The notes beneath the pieces were generated by a model, which saw only the letters and a program-made list of their open reading frames with translations, ran no database searches and was not told where the DNA came from. 64,000 nucleotides of DNA from Brevundimonas aveniformis DSM 17977 (GTDB taxonomy: Bacteria > Pseudomonadota > Alphaproteobacteria > Caulobacterales > Caulobacteraceae): the NCBI RefSeq assembly GCF_000428765.1, contig NZ_KE386797.1, forward strand, positions 47,449-111,448, in the 5' to 3' direction. Of this stretch, positions 51,680-62,291 are shown in pieces (within the stretch, counting starts at the first letter, position 1; each line of letters opens with the position of its first letter). The position numbers were made by a program, and so were the translations under genes.

Positions 51680-52246
51680 TTAGCCGAGAACGGCGTCGAT
51701 TTCCGCAGCCACGGCTTCGACAGAGCCCATGCCGTCGATTTCGGCCAGCTTGCCCTGGTCGCCGTAGTACGGCAGCAGGGGCGCGGTCTGGGCATTGTAG
51801 GCCGCCAGGCGCGTCACAAACGTCTCGGGATTGTCGTCAGGACGGCCCTGGTCTTCGAACCGCTTGGTCACGCGCTCGATCAGGCGATCCTCATCGACCT
51901 TGAGCCGGATGACGTGATCGATGCGGGCACCGCGGCGCTCCAGCATCTCGTCCAGGGCCTCGGCCTGGGCCAGGGTCCGCGGGAAGCCGTCGAAGATGGC
52001 CCCGCCGGCATCCTCGGCCTCATCCAGCTTCAGCTCGATCAGGGCGATGACGATATTGTCCGGCACGAGATGCCCGGCGTCCATAATCGCCTTGCAGCGT
52101 TGACCGATCTCGGCCCCCTCGGCGATGGCGGCCCGCAGCATATCACCCGTCGACAACTGGATCATGCCGCGCTCAGCGACCAGACGCTTGGCCTGGGTGC
52201 CTTTGCCGGCGGCGGGCGGTCCAAACAGAATCAGGTTCAAGGCCAA
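51680..52246 (-). CDS. adk: Adenylate kinase, short type without zinc LID (188 aa)
   Basis: P-loop GPPAAGKGT at residues 9-17, NMP-binding LSTGDMLRAAIAEG and IFDGFPRTLAQAEALDE are clear. The LID is the short form (no CxxC), as expected at 188 aa. It follows secY, the standard place in this cluster. Confidence 0.97.
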   Translation of the reverse strand: MALNLILFGPPAAGKGTQAKRLVAERGMIQLSTGDMLRAAIAEGAEIGQRCKAIMDAGHLVPDNIVIALIELKLDEAEDAGGAIFDGFPRTLAQAEALDEMLERRGARIDHVIRLKVDEDRLIERVTKRFEDQGRPDDNPETFVTRLAAYNAQTAPLLPYYGDQGKLAEIDGMGSVEAVAAEIDAVLG

Positions 52247-52267
52247 GGTGTCCTCCCTCGTCCCGAC

Positions 52268-53626
52268 TTAGCGTCGTCCGCCCCGTCCGCGCAACTTGGC
52301 TTTCTTGATCAGCCCCTCATACTGATGGCTCAGCAGATGCGACTGGATCTGGGCCACCGTATCCATGGTCACAGACACCATGATGAGGATGGACGTGCCG
52401 CCCAGCGCCGTAACAATCGTCAGCCGACCGAGTTGGGAGATCCCGACCTCCGGCACCAGACAGACGATGGCGATATAGGCCGCCCCGATCGTGGTCAAAC
52501 GCGTCAGGACATAGTCCAGATACTCCGCCGTGCGCTTGCCCGGACGGATGCCCGGCAGGAAGCCACCGTACTTGCGCAGGTTCTCGGCGGTGTCTTCGGG
52601 GTTGAACACGATCGAGGTGTAGAAGAAGCAGAAAAAGACAATCAGGAAGCCGTACAGCGCCATGAACACGGGTTGGCCGTGCTGGAGGTGCGGCATGACG
52701 GTATTCAGCCACTGGAGCCAGGACGGGACCGCTTCGGGATTCTGGGCCAGCATGGTCGACACCGTCGTCGGCAGCAGCAGCAGCGACGAGGCGAAGATCG
52801 GCGGGATGACCCCGGCGGTATTGACCTTCAGCGGCAGGAACGAGCTCTCGCCGCCCACCATGCGGTTGCCCTGTTGGCGCTTCGGATACTGGATCAGAAG
52901 GCGGCGCTGGGCCCGTTCCATGAAAACGATAGCCACGACCAGCACCACTGACAGCGCCAGGATGGCAAACAGCAGGAAGGCCGAAATCTGGCCCTGACGG
53001 GTCAGTTCGAACAGCTGGGCCAGCGACTGCGGCAGGACCGCCACAATACCGGCGAAGATGATCAGCGAGATGCCGTTGCCGACACCGCGCGCCGTCACCT
53101 GCTCACCCAGCCACATCAGGAACATGGTGCCGCCCGTCAGGGTGGTCACCGTCGTCAGAACAAAGAAGACGCCGGGATCATTGGCCACGCCCTGCAGGCT
53201 CATGGCGATACCGAACGACTGGGCAATGGCCAAGGCCACCGTCAGATAACGGGTGTACTGGTTCAGCTGCTTGCGACCGGCCTCGCCACCTTCCTTGCGC
53301 AGCTTTTCCCACGGCGGATAAACCGCCCCGAGCAACTGCACGATGATCGAGGCCGAAATGTACGGCATCACGTTCAGCGCGAAGATGGCCATCCGTTCCA
53401 CGGCGCCGCCGGAGAACATATTGACCATGCCCAGGATGCCCTGGGACTGGTTCTGGAACGCCTGAGCGAACGCATCGACGTTCAGGCCCGGGATCGGGAT
53501 GTAGGTGCCCAGGCGATAGACGATCATGGCCGCCAGGGTGAACCAAAGGCGTGCGTGCAGGTCCTTCGCCTTGGCGAAAGTGCCCACGTTCAGATTTGCA
53601 GCTAGCTGTTCTGCGGCCGAAGCCAT
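52268..53626 (-). CDS. secY: Protein translocase subunit SecY (452 aa)
   Basis: Ten membrane segments and the family blocks RLGTYIPIPGLN, NMFSGGAVERMAIFALNVMPYISASIIVQLL, and the late SILIMVSVTMDTVAQIQSHL. ATG 53626 (MASAAEQLAANLN) is preferred; the longer frame of 26 codons is in the repeat-containing gap. Between rplO and adk in the spc operon. Confidence 0.97.
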   Translation of the reverse strand: MASAAEQLAANLNVGTFAKAKDLHARLWFTLAAMIVYRLGTYIPIPGLNVDAFAQAFQNQSQGILGMVNMFSGGAVERMAIFALNVMPYISASIIVQLLGAVYPPWEKLRKEGGEAGRKQLNQYTRYLTVALAIAQSFGIAMSLQGVANDPGVFFVLTTVTTLTGGTMFLMWLGEQVTARGVGNGISLIIFAGIVAVLPQSLAQLFELTRQGQISAFLLFAILALSVVLVVAIVFMERAQRRLLIQYPKRQQGNRMVGGESSFLPLKVNTAGVIPPIFASSLLLLPTTVSTMLAQNPEAVPSWLQWLNTVMPHLQHGQPVFMALYGFLIVFFCFFYTSIVFNPEDTAENLRKYGGFLPGIRPGKRTAEYLDYVLTRLTTIGAAYIAIVCLVPEVGISQLGRLTIVTALGGTSILIMVSVTMDTVAQIQSHLLSHQYEGLIKKAKLRGRGGRR

Positions 53627-53696
53627 TCCGATACCCCGCGACTTGTCGTCGTCAGATAGGTGGTTGGACGGCGAGATGCGAGGCCCGCCGACCGGA

Positions 53697-53790
53697 TTCG
53701 TCATCCCGGCCGAAGCGGAGCGGAGAGCCGGGACCTAAACACCATCTGGGCTTAGGCCCCGGATCGCGCTCACGCGCGCCCGGGGTGACG
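53697..53790. repeat. Two palindromic repeat units between rplO and secY
   Basis: The first, CGTCATCCCGG ... CCGGGACC (53699-53735), and the second, GGCCCCGGATCGCGCTC to GCGCGCCCGGGGTGACG (about 53755-53790), each contain strong self-complementary arms. They are of the GTCATCCCGG type widespread in alphaproteobacterial intergenic regions. Their position inside the spc operon means they are in the polycistronic mRNA. Confidence 0.6.
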
Positions 53791-53792
53791 CC

Positions 53793-54272
53793 TTAGGCTT
53801 CTTCGGTCTTGGCCGGACGGGCCTGTTCGACCGAACCACCGGCGGCCTCGATGGCCTTCACGGCCGAGGCGGAGGCCGACCAGACCTTGAGGTTCAGCTT
53901 GCCCTTGATCTCGCCGTGACCCAGCAGGCGCACGCCATCCTTGGCGCGACGGATCACACCAGCGGCAATCAGGGCATCGGCGTCGATGACCTTCTTGGCG
54001 TCGAGCTTCTTGCCTTCGATGGCCTTGGCCAGGCGCCACAGGTTCACCTCGGCCAGCTTCAGGGCACCAGGATTGTTGAAGCCGCGCTTGGGCATGCGCA
54101 TGTGTAGCGGCATCTGACCGCCTTCAAAGCCCAGCAGAGACACGCCGGTCCGGGACTTCTGGCCCTTGACACCGCGTCCCGAGGTCTTGCCTTTGCCCGA
54201 ACCCGGGCCACGGCCGACGCGCATGCGCTTTTTGTGAGCGCCTTCGTTGTCGCGCAGTTCATTCAGTTTCAT
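53793..54272 (-). CDS. rplO: 50S ribosomal protein L15 (159 aa)
   Basis: Start [41 protein letters not shown], the glycine- and basic-rich L15 tail. Length normal. It is separated from rpmD by an unusual inverted heptamer repeat. Confidence 0.98.
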   Translation of the reverse strand: MKLNELRDNEGAHKKRMRVGRGPGSGKGKTSGRGVKGQKSRTGVSLLGFEGGQMPLHMRMPKRGFNNPGALKLAEVNLWRLAKAIEGKKLDAKKVIDADALIAAGVIRRAKDGVRLLGHGEIKGKLNLKVWSASASAVKAIEAAGGSVEQARPAKTEEA

Positions 54273-54334
54273 CTGCCTGGTCCTTTCGGTCTCTAGCGCC
54301 CGGCGATGGCCGGACTCGGCGTTTGGAAAACGAA

Positions 54335-54427
54335 AGTGGCGAGTGGCGAGTGGTTAGTGGCGAGTCAAGGAAAAACGACCGGACCGGCCTCTCCCTACTC
54401 GCCACTCGCCACTAACCACTCGCCACT
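54335..54427. repeat. Inverted array of 7-bp repeats between rpmD and rplO
   Basis: The left arm (54335-54365) consists of AGTGGCG, AGTGGCG, AGTGGTT, AGTGGCG, AGT. The right arm (54397-54427) consists of ACTCGCC, ACTCGCC, ACTAACC, ACTCGCC, ACT. Positions 54342-54365 and 54404-54427 are perfectly complementary over 24 bases, with a 38-base loop. This is inside the spc operon transcript. Confidence 0.8.
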
Positions 54428-54446
54428 CCCGCTCAACGAGCGGGGC

Positions 54447-54641
54447 TTACTTTTCGACGATCTCGGTCAGGTGGGCGACCTTGGCGATCATGCCGCGCAC
54501 AGACGGCGTGTCCTCAAGAGTCGATTCCCGGCCCATCCGGTTCAGGCCCAACCCGATCAGGGTGGCGCGCTGATCCGGTCTGCGGCGGATCGGGCTGCCT
54601 GTCTGACGGACGGTCACCGTGACGGTTTCTTTCTTGGCCAT
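54447..54641 (-). CDS. rpmD: 50S ribosomal protein L30 (64 aa)
   Basis: Sequence [47 protein letters not shown] is the L30 pattern. It follows rpsE by 2 bases. Length normal. Confidence 0.96.
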   Translation of the reverse strand: MAKKETVTVTVRQTGSPIRRRPDQRATLIGLGLNRMGRESTLEDTPSVRGMIAKVAHLTEIVEK

Positions 54642-54643
54642 GA

Positions 54644-55243
54644 TCAGGACTCCGCGGCTTCAGTCGCGGCTTCCGGCGACGAGGCACCATCGGCGCGACG
54701 GCCCATGATGTCGGCAACCTTCTTGCCACGCTTGTTGGCGACCTGGCGCGGCGACGACTGACCCTTCAGGGCCTCGAAGGTGGCGCGCACCATGTTGTAC
54801 GGGTTCGACGAGCCCTTGGACTTGCCGACCACGTCCTGGACGCCCAGGGTTTCAAGGACGGCACGCATCGGACCGCCGGCGATCACGCCGGTGCCCGGAG
54901 GGGCCGAACGGATCATGATCTTGCCGGCACCCCAGCGGCCTTCGCCGTCGTGGTGCAGGGTGCGCGATTCCCGCAGGGGAACGCGGATCATGGACTTCTT
55001 GGCTTCTTCGGTGGCCTTGCGGATAGCTTCCGGCACTTCACGGGCCTTGCCGTGACCGAAGCCGACGCGGCCCTTCTGATCACCGACCACCATCAGGGCG
55101 GCAAACGAGAAGCGACGACCACCCTTCACGGTGGCGGCGACGCGGTTGATGTGGACCAGCTTCTCGACGATGTCGCTTTCGGGGCCTTCGGCTTCCGGGG
55201 TGCGACGGTCGCGGCGATCACCACGTTGGGGTTCACGAGCCAT
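54644..55243 (-). CDS. rpsE: 30S ribosomal protein S5 (199 aa)
   Basis: [42 protein letters not shown] and [45 protein letters not shown] identify S5. Length is slightly long due to charged N- and C-terminal tails, as usual in alphaproteobacteria. Confidence 0.98.
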   Translation of the reverse strand: MAREPQRGDRRDRRTPEAEGPESDIVEKLVHINRVAATVKGGRRFSFAALMVVGDQKGRVGFGHGKAREVPEAIRKATEEAKKSMIRVPLRESRTLHHDGEGRWGAGKIMIRSAPPGTGVIAGGPMRAVLETLGVQDVVGKSKGSSNPYNMVRATFEALKGQSSPRQVANKRGKKVADIMGRRADGASSPEAATEAAES

Positions 55244-55252
55244 GATCGATCC

Positions 55253-55615
55253 TTAGAACTTGAGGCCGGCTTCGCGCGCGGCGTCGGCCAGGGCCTTGAC
55301 CCGACCGTGATAGATGTAGCCACCGCGGTCGAACACCACCTCGGTGACGCCCGCCTTGACGGCGCGCTCGGCGATCAGTTTGCCGATCCGGGCCGCCGCA
55401 TCGACGTCCGAACCTTTTTGCTTCTTGCCCTTTTCGCCTTCCAGCGAAGAGGCCGACGCCAGAGTCTTGCCCTCGGCGTCATCGATGATCTGGGCCGAGA
55501 TGTTCTTGTCCGAGCGGTAGACCGACAGACGCGGACGACCGTTCGCCAGAGACTTCAGGCGGCGACGATTGCGCTCGGCGCGGCGCTTGGCGATTTGAAG
55601 AGCGGAAAGAGCCAT
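55253..55615 (-). CDS. rplR: 50S ribosomal protein L18 (120 aa)
   Basis: [31 protein letters not shown] and [26 protein letters not shown] identify L18, the 5S rRNA binder. Spc operon, 9 bases before rpsE. Confidence 0.98.
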   Translation of the reverse strand: MALSALQIAKRRAERNRRRLKSLANGRPRLSVYRSDKNISAQIIDDAEGKTLASASSLEGEKGKKQKGSDVDAAARIGKLIAERAVKAGVTEVVFDRGGYIYHGRVKALADAAREAGLKF

Positions 55616-55618
55616 GAC

Positions 55619-56152
55619 CTACTTCTTCTTGCCTTCCTTGCGACGCACGGTTTCACCGGCGTAGCGGATGCCCTTGCCCTTGTAGGGCTCCGGCGGACGG
55701 TACTTGCGGATCTTGGCGGCGACCTCACCGACGACCTGCTTGTCGATGCCCGAGATCTTGATCTCGGTTTGCTTCGGCACGGCGAAGCTGACACCGGCGG
55801 GCGGGTCGACATCGACGTCATGCGACAGGCCCAGTTGCAGCGACAGGGCATTGCCCTTCATCGCGGCACGATAGCCCACCCCGACCAGTTCGAGCGTGCG
55901 CTCGAAGCCCTCGGAGACGCCGGTGACCATGTTGCCGACCAGCGAACGCGACAGGCCCCACATCGAACGGGCACGCGGGGTGTCGTCACGCGGAGCCAGC
56001 GTAAGTTCGCCGTTCTCGAGCTTGAGTTCGATCTCAGGTGCGACCGACCAGGTCAGTTCGCCCTTGGGACCCTTCACCTTGACGGTCTGGCCGTCGAGGG
56101 TGACCGTGGTGCCGTTCGGCACGACGATCGGCTGTTTTCCGATACGGGACAT
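55619..56152 (-). CDS. rplF: 50S ribosomal protein L6 (177 aa)
   Basis: [33 protein letters not shown] start at 56152 and C-terminal [25 protein letters not shown]. The 12 upstream codons of the open frame overlap rpsH and are not used. Length normal. Confidence 0.98.
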   Translation of the reverse strand: MSRIGKQPIVVPNGTTVTLDGQTVKVKGPKGELTWSVAPEIELKLENGELTLAPRDDTPRARSMWGLSRSLVGNMVTGVSEGFERTLELVGVGYRAAMKGNALSLQLGLSHDVDVDPPAGVSFAVPKQTEIKISGIDKQVVGEVAAKIRKYRPPEPYKGKGIRYAGETVRRKEGKKK

Positions 56153-56153
56153 C

Positions 56154-56552
56154 TTAGTACACCTTGCAGAGCACTTCGCCGCCGACATTGGCTTCGCGGG
56201 CGGCGGCGTCGGACATCACGCCCTTGGACGTCGACAGGATCGAAATGCCCAGGCCGTTCTTAATCGGCTTGAGATCCGAGATCGACGAATAGACGCGGCG
56301 GCCCGGCTTGGAGACGCGGCTGATTTCGGCAATGACCGGCTGGCCGTCGAAATACTTCAGCTCGATTTCGAACTGCGGGAATTCGCCGGGGTTTTCCACG
56401 ATCTTGTAACCGCGGATGTAGCCTTCATCGGCCAGCACATCCAGGACGCGCTGACGCAGCTTCGACGCCGGGGTGAGCACCGATGAACGCTTGCGGGTCG
56501 CAGCGTTCTTGATGCGGGCGATCATGTCGCTGAGGGGATCGTTGATCATCAT
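56154..56552 (-). CDS. rpsH: 30S ribosomal protein S8 (132 aa)
   Basis: Begins [17 protein letters not shown] and ends with [33 protein letters not shown], both typical of S8. One base separates it from rplF. Confidence 0.98.
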   Translation of the reverse strand: MMINDPLSDMIARIKNAATRKRSSVLTPASKLRQRVLDVLADEGYIRGYKIVENPGEFPQFEIELKYFDGQPVIAEISRVSKPGRRVYSSISDLKPIKNGLGISILSTSKGVMSDAAAREANVGGEVLCKVY

Positions 56553-56566
56553 GGTCGGATCTCCTC

Positions 56567-56872
56567 TTACCAGCTCGACTTGGTCATGCCGGGGATCTGG
56601 CCCAGCGAGGCCAGTTCGCGCAGCGCCACGCGGCTCATGTGGAGCTTGCGATAGTAGGCGCGCGGACGACCGGTGACTTCACAGCGGTTGCGGATGCGGG
56701 TGGCGGAGCCGTTGCGCGGCAGGGCGGCGAGTTTGAGGCGGGCCTCAAAACGCTCTTCCAGCGGACGCGATTCGTCGTTGGCGATGGCCTTCAGCTCGGC
56801 GCGCTTGTCGGCTTGCCTGGCGACGAGGGCCTTGACGGCTTCGTTACGGTTGATGGCGGACTTCTTAGCCAT
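56567..56872 (-). CDS. rpsN: 30S ribosomal protein S14 (101 aa)
   Basis: The 101-aa, non-zinc type: [27 protein letters not shown] and [41 protein letters not shown]. Spc operon between rplE and rpsH. Confidence 0.98.
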   Translation of the reverse strand: MAKKSAINRNEAVKALVARQADKRAELKAIANDESRPLEERFEARLKLAALPRNGSATRIRNRCEVTGRPRAYYRKLHMSRVALRELASLGQIPGMTKSSW

Positions 56873-56892
56873 GGATCTCTTCCCTTCCCGCC

Positions 56893-57450
56893 CTAGTTAT
56901 TGAACGGGAACTTGAACTCGGCGAGGAGAGCCTTGGCTTCCTCGTCGGTCTTGGCCGTGGTGCAGACAATGATGTCCATGCCCCACATCTGATCGATCTG
57001 GTCGTAGTTGATCTCGGGGAACACGATGTGCTCCTTCAGGCCCATGGCGTAGTTGCCACGACCGTCGAAGGACGTGCCCTTCAGGCCCCGGAAATCCTTC
57101 ACGCGCGGCAGGGCGATCGTGATCAGACGGTCCAGAAACTCATACATGCGGTCCTGACGCAGGGTGACCTTGGCACCGATGACCATGCCTTCGCGCAGCT
57201 TGAAGCCGGCGATGGAGTTACGGGCCTTGGTGGCCACCGGCTTCTGGCCGGCGATGGCTTCCAGGTCCTTCATGGCGGCGGCGGCCTTCTTGGAGTCCGC
57301 CACAGCTTCACCGATGCCCATGTTCAGGACGATCTTGTCCAGCTTGGGCACCTGCATCTCGTTGGTGTAACCGAACTTCTCGGTCATCGCCTGGCGAATG
57401 CGGGCCTGATAGTCGCCCTTCAGGCGCGGGGTGTATTGAGCGTCAGCCAT
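56893..57450 (-). CDS. rplE: 50S ribosomal protein L5 (185 aa)
   Basis: Start [22 protein letters not shown] at 57450, overlapping rplX by 8 bases. [16 protein letters not shown] and [40 protein letters not shown] confirm L5. The longer open frame lies within rplX and is rejected. Confidence 0.98.
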   Translation of the reverse strand: MADAQYTPRLKGDYQARIRQAMTEKFGYTNEMQVPKLDKIVLNMGIGEAVADSKKAAAAMKDLEAIAGQKPVATKARNSIAGFKLREGMVIGAKVTLRQDRMYEFLDRLITIALPRVKDFRGLKGTSFDGRGNYAMGLKEHIVFPEINYDQIDQMWGMDIIVCTTAKTDEEAKALLAEFKFPFNN

Positions 57451-57757
57451 TGATGGCGTCCCCCGTGGTCTTGGCGAAGCGGACCTTCTTGTCACCGTCC
57501 ATGCGGAAGCCGACGCGGGTCGGCTTGCCCTTGGCGTCGACCAGGGCGACGTTCGACAGGTGGATCGAGGCTTCCTTGTTGACGATGCCGCCCTGCGGGT
57601 TACCCGCCGACGGACGCGTGTGGCGCTGGACGACCTGGATGCCCTGGACAACCACGCGGTTGTCCGACGGGATCACGCGCAGCACCTTGCCGGTGCGGCC
57701 CTTGTCCTTGCCGGTGAGGACGACGACATCGTCCCCCTTCTTGATCTTGGCGGCCAT
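57443..57757 (-). CDS. rplX: 50S ribosomal protein L24 (104 aa)
   Basis: [37 protein letters not shown] (KOW motif) is the L24 start. It shares one base with rplN and overlaps rplE by 8 bases. Confidence 0.98.
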   Translation of the reverse strand: MAAKIKKGDDVVVLTGKDKGRTGKVLRVIPSDNRVVVQGIQVVQRHTRPSAGNPQGGIVNKEASIHLSNVALVDAKGKPTRVGFRMDGDKKVRFAKTTGDAING

Positions 57758-58125
57758 TACAGGACCTCCGGAGCGAGCGAGATGATCTTCATGTGGTTCT
57801 TGGCGCGCAGCTCGCGCGGAACCGGTCCGAAGATCCGGGTTCCCACCGGCTCATTCTGCTTGTTGACGATGACGGCGGCCGAGGTGTCGAAACGGATGAC
57901 CGAACCGTCCTTGCGCTGGATGTCCTTGGCGGTGCGAACGACGACGGCGCGCAGCACGTCCCCCTTCTTCACGCGACCGCGCGGGATGGCTTCTTTGACG
58001 GACACGACGATCGTGTCGCCCACCGAGGCGTAGCGGCGCTTGGAGCCGCCGAGCACCTTGATGCACATGACCCGGCGCGCGCCCGAATTGTCGGCAACGT
58101 CCAGGTTAGTTTGCATCTGGATCAT
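57757..58125 (-). CDS. rplN: 50S ribosomal protein L14 (122 aa)
   Basis: [37 protein letters not shown] and [23 protein letters not shown] are the conserved ends of L14. First gene of the spc block, 24 bases after rpsQ. Confidence 0.98.
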   Translation of the reverse strand: MIQMQTNLDVADNSGARRVMCIKVLGGSKRRYASVGDTIVVSVKEAIPRGRVKKGDVLRAVVVRTAKDIQRKDGSVIRFDTSAAVIVNKQNEPVGTRIFGPVPRELRAKNHMKIISLAPEVL

Positions 58126-58149
58126 GGGATCAGACCTTCTCTAACTCGT

Positions 58150-58401
58150 TCAGGCCGAGGCCTTGGCATCGTCGCCGGAATAGACTTCCCAGCGCTTCAG
58201 CTTCGACTTCGGGGCACACTCACGAATGCGAGCCACATCGCCGACCTTCAGCGAGTTGGCCTCATCATGGGCGTGATACTTCTTGGACTGACGAACAGTC
58301 TTCTTGAACAGCGGGTGCAGCAGGGTGCGCTCGACCTTGACGACGACAGTCTTGTCGCCCTTGTCGGAAACGACCACGCCTTCCAGAATTCTCTTGGGCA
58401 T
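58150..58401 (-). CDS. rpsQ: 30S ribosomal protein S17 (83 aa)
   Basis: [47 protein letters not shown] with start at 58401. The longer frame overlaps rpmC and is rejected. Last gene of the S10 operon. Confidence 0.98.
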   Translation of the reverse strand: MPKRILEGVVVSDKGDKTVVVKVERTLLHPLFKKTVRQSKKYHAHDEANSLKVGDVARIRECAPKSKLKRWEVYSGDDAKASA

Positions 58402-58411
58402 CGGGTTTTCC

Positions 58412-58606
58412 TTAGGCCTGGCGCTGCTGGCGTTGCAGCGTCTTGATGCGCGCGATGGTCTTCTTGACCTCGCCCACACGGTGGGTCTTCTCCATCTGGC
58501 CGGTGGCGGCCTGGAAACGGAGATTGAACTGTTCCTTCTTCAGCGACAGGAGCTCTTCCTGCAGCTGATCGGCGGTCTTGCCGCGAAGATCGGTGATCTT
58601 GGTCAT
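58412..58606 (-). CDS. rpmC: 50S ribosomal protein L29 (64 aa)
   Basis: Short helical protein with [43 protein letters not shown], the L29 signature. Between rplP and rpsQ as usual. Confidence 0.97.
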   Translation of the reverse strand: MTKITDLRGKTADQLQEELLSLKKEQFNLRFQAATGQMEKTHRVGEVKKTIARIKTLQRQQRQA

Positions 58607-58620
58607 GGTCCGATCCTTTC

Positions 58621-59052
58621 CTAGTGCTCGACCGCGACGCCGGCGTCGAGGCGGGTGACGACCTTGGTACGAACCGGCAGCTTGGCCGCGCCCAGACGCA
58701 GGGCCTCACGCGCGACATCGTCCGGCACGCCGTCGATCTCAAACATGATGCGACCCGGAGCCACGCGAGCGGCCCAGAAATCAACAGCGCCCTTGCCCTT
58801 ACCCATGCGGACTTCAGCCGGCTTGCCGGAAACCGGCACGTCCGGGAAGATGCGGATCCAGACACGGCCCTGACGCTTCATCTGGCGGGTGATCGCGCGG
58901 CGGGCCGCTTCGATCTGGCGCGCCGTGATGCGCTCGGGTTCCATCGACTTCAGGCCGTAGGAGCCGAAGTTCAGCGAGAAGCCGCCCTTGGCCGAGCCGT
59001 GGATACGGCCCTTGAACGCCTTGCGGTACTTGGTTTTCTTGGGTGACAGCAT
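58621..59052 (-). CDS. rplP: 50S ribosomal protein L16 (143 aa)
   Basis: Start [24 protein letters not shown] and blocks [43 protein letters not shown]. Three bases after rpsC. Length slightly over the usual 137-138. Confidence 0.98.
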   Translation of the reverse strand: MLSPKKTKYRKAFKGRIHGSAKGGFSLNFGSYGLKSMEPERITARQIEAARRAITRQMKRQGRVWIRIFPDVPVSGKPAEVRMGKGKGAVDFWAARVAPGRIMFEIDGVPDDVAREALRLGAAKLPVRTKVVTRLDAGVAVEH

Positions 59053-59055
59053 GAC

Positions 59056-59811
59056 CTAGTTCTCACGTCCCCGGTCGCGACGCGGGCCACGATCCCCACG
59101 GGGACCACCGCGCTCACGGCCTTCATTCGACGACGGACCCGAGGCTTCCTGGGCCCAACGCTTGTCCTGGGCCATCGGATCGTGCTCGAGCACTTCACCT
59201 TTGAACACCCAGACCTTCACGCCGATGATGCCGTAGGTCGTCTTGGCTTCGGTGAAGCCATAGTCGATGTCGGCGCGCAGGGTGTGCAGCGGCACACGGC
59301 CTTCGCGGTACCACTCCATACGAGCGATTTCAGCACCGCCCAGACGACCCGACACATTGATCCGAATACCCTTGGCACCCAGACGAATAGCCGACTGCAT
59401 CGCGCGCTTCATGGCGCGACGGAAGGCGATACGGCGCTCGAGCTGCTGAGCGATGTTCTCAGCGACGAGCTGGGCATCGACTTCGGGCTTGCGAACTTCG
59501 ACCAGGTTCAGGAACACTTCACCTTCGGTCATCGCCGAGATCTCCTTGCGGAGTTTCTCGATGTCAGCGCCCTTCTTGCCGATCACGACGCCCGGACGGG
59601 CAGCGTAGATGGTGATACGGCACTTCTTGTGCGGACGCTCGATGATGATGCGCGACACGCCGGCACCCGACAGGCGTTCCTTGAGCCACTCGCGCAGCTT
59701 CAGGTCCTGATGCAGGAGGCGTGCGTAGTCCTGGCCACCGGCGAACCAGCGGCTGTCCCAGGTACGGTTGATGCCGAGCCGCAGCCCGACCGGATTAACT
59801 TTCTGACCCAT
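59056..59811 (-). CDS. rpsC: 30S ribosomal protein S3 (251 aa)
   Basis: [24 protein letters not shown], the KH motif region [20 protein letters not shown] and [34 protein letters not shown] identify S3. The C-terminus is a disordered RG-rich tail ([17 protein letters not shown]). It overlaps rplV by one base. Confidence 0.98.
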   Translation of the reverse strand: MGQKVNPVGLRLGINRTWDSRWFAGGQDYARLLHQDLKLREWLKERLSGAGVSRIIIERPHKKCRITIYAARPGVVIGKKGADIEKLRKEISAMTEGEVFLNLVEVRKPEVDAQLVAENIAQQLERRIAFRRAMKRAMQSAIRLGAKGIRINVSGRLGGAEIARMEWYREGRVPLHTLRADIDYGFTEAKTTYGIIGVKVWVFKGEVLEHDPMAQDKRWAQEASGPSSNEGRERGGPRGDRGPRRDRGREN

Positions 59812-60191
59812 CAGGCGGCCTCACCCAGCTCGCGCACAACGATGGTGATCTCGCTGAACGGCTTTTCGATGCGCGAAGCCCGACCGCGTGCGCGGGCGGC
59901 GAAACGCTTCATCACCAGATTCTTGCCCACGAAGGCCTCGGCGACCACCAGGGAGTCGATGTCGAGGTTGTGGTTGTTTTCGGCATTCGAGACGGCCGAA
60001 TACAGCGCCTTGCGAACATCCTTGGCGATGCGCTTGCGGCTGAACTCGAGCTCGTTGAGCGCCTTCTGCACCGGCAGACCGCGGATCGACTGAGCGACCA
60101 GGTTCAGCTTCTGAGGGCTGATGCGGACGTTGACGACCTTGGCGCGGGCCTCGGTCGCACCGACGCGACGGGGGTTCTTGGTCTTGGCCAT
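59811..60191 (-). CDS. rplV: 50S ribosomal protein L22 (126 aa)
   Basis: [56 protein letters not shown] and [20 protein letters not shown] are typical of L22. S10 operon. Confidence 0.98.
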   Translation of the reverse strand: MAKTKNPRRVGATEARAKVVNVRISPQKLNLVAQSIRGLPVQKALNELEFSRKRIAKDVRKALYSAVSNAENNHNLDIDSLVVAEAFVGKNLVMKRFAARARGRASRIEKPFSEITIVVRELGEAA

Positions 60192-60194
60192 CGG

Positions 60195-60473
60195 TTACTT
60201 CCTCTTGGCCTTCTTGTCCGCCGCGTGGCCCGGGAAGTTCCGGGTCGGGGCGAACTCGCCGAACTTCATGCCGACCATGTCCTCGCTGACCAGCACGGGA
60301 ACGTGCTTTTGGCCGTTGTGGACACCAAAGGTCAGGCCGACGAACTGCGGCAGGATGGTTGAACGACGCGACCAGGTCTTGATCACGTCCTTGCGGCCCG
60401 AAGACGACGCGGCATCAGCCTTCTTGAGAAGGTAGCCGTCGACGAAGGGGCCTTTCCAGGCGGAACGGGTCAT
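60195..60473 (-). CDS. rpsS: 30S ribosomal protein S19 (92 aa)
   Basis: [20 protein letters not shown] and [47 protein letters not shown] identify S19. Three bases after rplB. Confidence 0.98.
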   Translation of the reverse strand: MTRSAWKGPFVDGYLLKKADAASSSGRKDVIKTWSRRSTILPQFVGLTFGVHNGQKHVPVLVSEDMVGMKFGEFAPTRNFPGHAADKKAKRK

Positions 60474-60476
60474 CGC

Positions 60477-61316
60477 TTACCGAGCCTTCTTCGCTTTGTG
60501 ACGCGAGCGGATGATGAACTTGTCCGTCGCCTTGTTCTTGCGGGTCTTGCGGCCCTTGGTCGGCTGGCCCGTCGGGCTAACCGGGTGGCGGCCACCCGAG
60601 GTGCGGCCTTCACCGCCGCCGTGCGGGTGGTCGATCGGGTTCATGGCCACGCCGCGAACGTGCGGGCGGAAGCCCATGTGACGCTTGCGACCAGCCTTGC
60701 CCAGGTTCTGGTTCATGTGGTCCGAGTTGGACACGGCACCGACCGTGGCCATGCAGCCATCCAGAACCATCCGCAGCTCGCCCGAACCCAAACGGATCTG
60801 AGCGTAGCCAGCGTCGCGGCCGACCAGCTGGGCGTAAGAGCCGGCCGAGCGGGCCATCTGGCCGCCCTTCTCGGGCTTCATCTCGATGTTGTGGATGATC
60901 GTACCGATCGGCATCGAGCGCAGCGGCATGGCATTGCCCGGCTTCACGTCGGCCTTCTCGGCCGCGATCACCTGATCACCGGCCTTGAGGCGTTGCGGAG
61001 CCAGGATGTAGGCCTTTTCGCCATCCTCATAGGTGATCAGCGCGATGAAGGCGGTCCGGTTCGGATCGTACTCCAGACGCTCGACTGTGCCGACCGCGTC
61101 CCACTTGCGACGCTTGAAGTCGATCTTGCGGTACAGGCGCTTGGCCCCGCCGCCGCGGAAGCGGACGGCGATACGGCCGCCGGCGCCACGCCCACCCGAC
61201 TTGGTCAGACCCTCGACGAGGCTCTTTTCCGGGCGGCCCTTGTGGAGCTCGGAGCGGTCGATCAACACCAGGGCGCGACGGCCCGGCGAAGTCGGATTGT
61301 AGGTCTTCAGAGCCAT
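60477..61316 (-). CDS. rplB: 50S ribosomal protein L2 (279 aa)
   Basis: [44 protein letters not shown] and the peptidyl-transferase-associated loop [18 protein letters not shown] are clear. Normal length. Confidence 0.99.
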   Translation of the reverse strand: MALKTYNPTSPGRRALVLIDRSELHKGRPEKSLVEGLTKSGGRGAGGRIAVRFRGGGAKRLYRKIDFKRRKWDAVGTVERLEYDPNRTAFIALITYEDGEKAYILAPQRLKAGDQVIAAEKADVKPGNAMPLRSMPIGTIIHNIEMKPEKGGQMARSAGSYAQLVGRDAGYAQIRLGSGELRMVLDGCMATVGAVSNSDHMNQNLGKAGRKRHMGFRPHVRGVAMNPIDHPHGGGEGRTSGGRHPVSPTGQPTKGRKTRKNKATDKFIIRSRHKAKKAR

Positions 61317-61320
61317 GGTC

Positions 61321-61638
61321 CTAGAGCCCCGTGGTCACGTCAATGGACTGGCCTTCGGCCAGGGTGACGATCGCCTTCTTGACGTCCTTGCGGCGTCCCT
61401 TGATGCCACGGAAACGCTTGGTCTTGCCCTTCTGCACCAGGGTATTGACCTTGGTGACCTGGACCTTGAACAGCGCCTCAACGGCAGCGGCGATCTCGTC
61501 CTTGGAGGCGTCGTCGGCCACCTTGAAGACAACCTTGTTGTGCTCGGACAGCACGGTCGACTTCTCGGTGATCACCGGCGCCAGGACGGTGTCGTAGTGG
61601 CGGGCAGTCGCCGCCGATTTGGTCTGCTTGGCGGCCAT
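61321..61638 (-). CDS. rplW: 50S ribosomal protein L23 (105 aa)
   Basis: [54 protein letters not shown] matches L23. It overlaps rplD by one base and docks trigger factor and SRP at the exit tunnel in known ribosomes. Confidence 0.97.
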   Translation of the reverse strand: MAAKQTKSAATARHYDTVLAPVITEKSTVLSEHNKVVFKVADDASKDEIAAAVEALFKVQVTKVNTLVQKGKTKRFRGIKGRRKDVKKAIVTLAEGQSIDVTTGL

Positions 61639-62291
61639 TACGCGGCTTCCTTCTCAGACTTGGCCTCGCCCGAGAAACGCGCGTGGACGGCGTCCACCGC
61701 TTCCTTGGTCAGGACCAGCTTTTCGGCCCGCAGGATGTCATAGACGTTCAAGCCGGCGTTCGGCAGCACGTCGATGTGCGGGATGTTGCGAGCCGCCAGG
61801 CCGAAGTTCTTGTCGACTTCGGTACCGGCGATGATCAGCGCCTTGGTCCAGCCCAGCTTGCCGAGCGTGGTACGCAGGGCGGCGGTCTTCGGATCCTTCA
61901 GCGTAGCGGCGTCCAGGATCACCAGATCACCCGACTGCGCCTTGGCGCTGAGCGCGTGCTTGAGAGCCAGGGCGCGGATCTTCTTGGGCAGGTCGGTCGC
62001 ATGCGAGCGAACAACCGGACCGAAGGCGCGCGAACCACCGACGAACTGCGGGGCCCGACGCGAACCGTGACGAGCGCCGCCGGTCCCCTTCTGCTTGTAC
62101 ATCTTCTTGCCGGTGCGGCTGTTCTCGTTACGCGTCTGAACCTTGTGGGTTCCGGCGCGGCGCTTGGCCAGCTGCCACACGACACAACGCTGCAGGATGT
62201 CCGCGCGGATCTCCTTGATCCCGAAGACGTCGTCGTTCAGCTCGATGTCGCCGGCGGCCTTGCCGTCCAGCTTGGTGACGGAGAGTTTCAT
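61638..62291 (-). CDS. rplD: 50S ribosomal protein L4 (217 aa)
   Basis: [49 protein letters not shown] is the conserved L4 loop region. It overlaps rplC by one base. L4 autogenously controls the S10 operon in enterobacteria; no similar leader was recognised here. Confidence 0.98.
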   Translation of the reverse strand: MKLSVTKLDGKAAGDIELNDDVFGIKEIRADILQRCVVWQLAKRRAGTHKVQTRNENSRTGKKMYKQKGTGGARHGSRRAPQFVGGSRAFGPVVRSHATDLPKKIRALALKHALSAKAQSGDLVILDAATLKDPKTAALRTTLGKLGWTKALIIAGTEVDKNFGLAARNIPHIDVLPNAGLNVYDILRAEKLVLTKEAVDAVHARFSGEAKSEKEAA

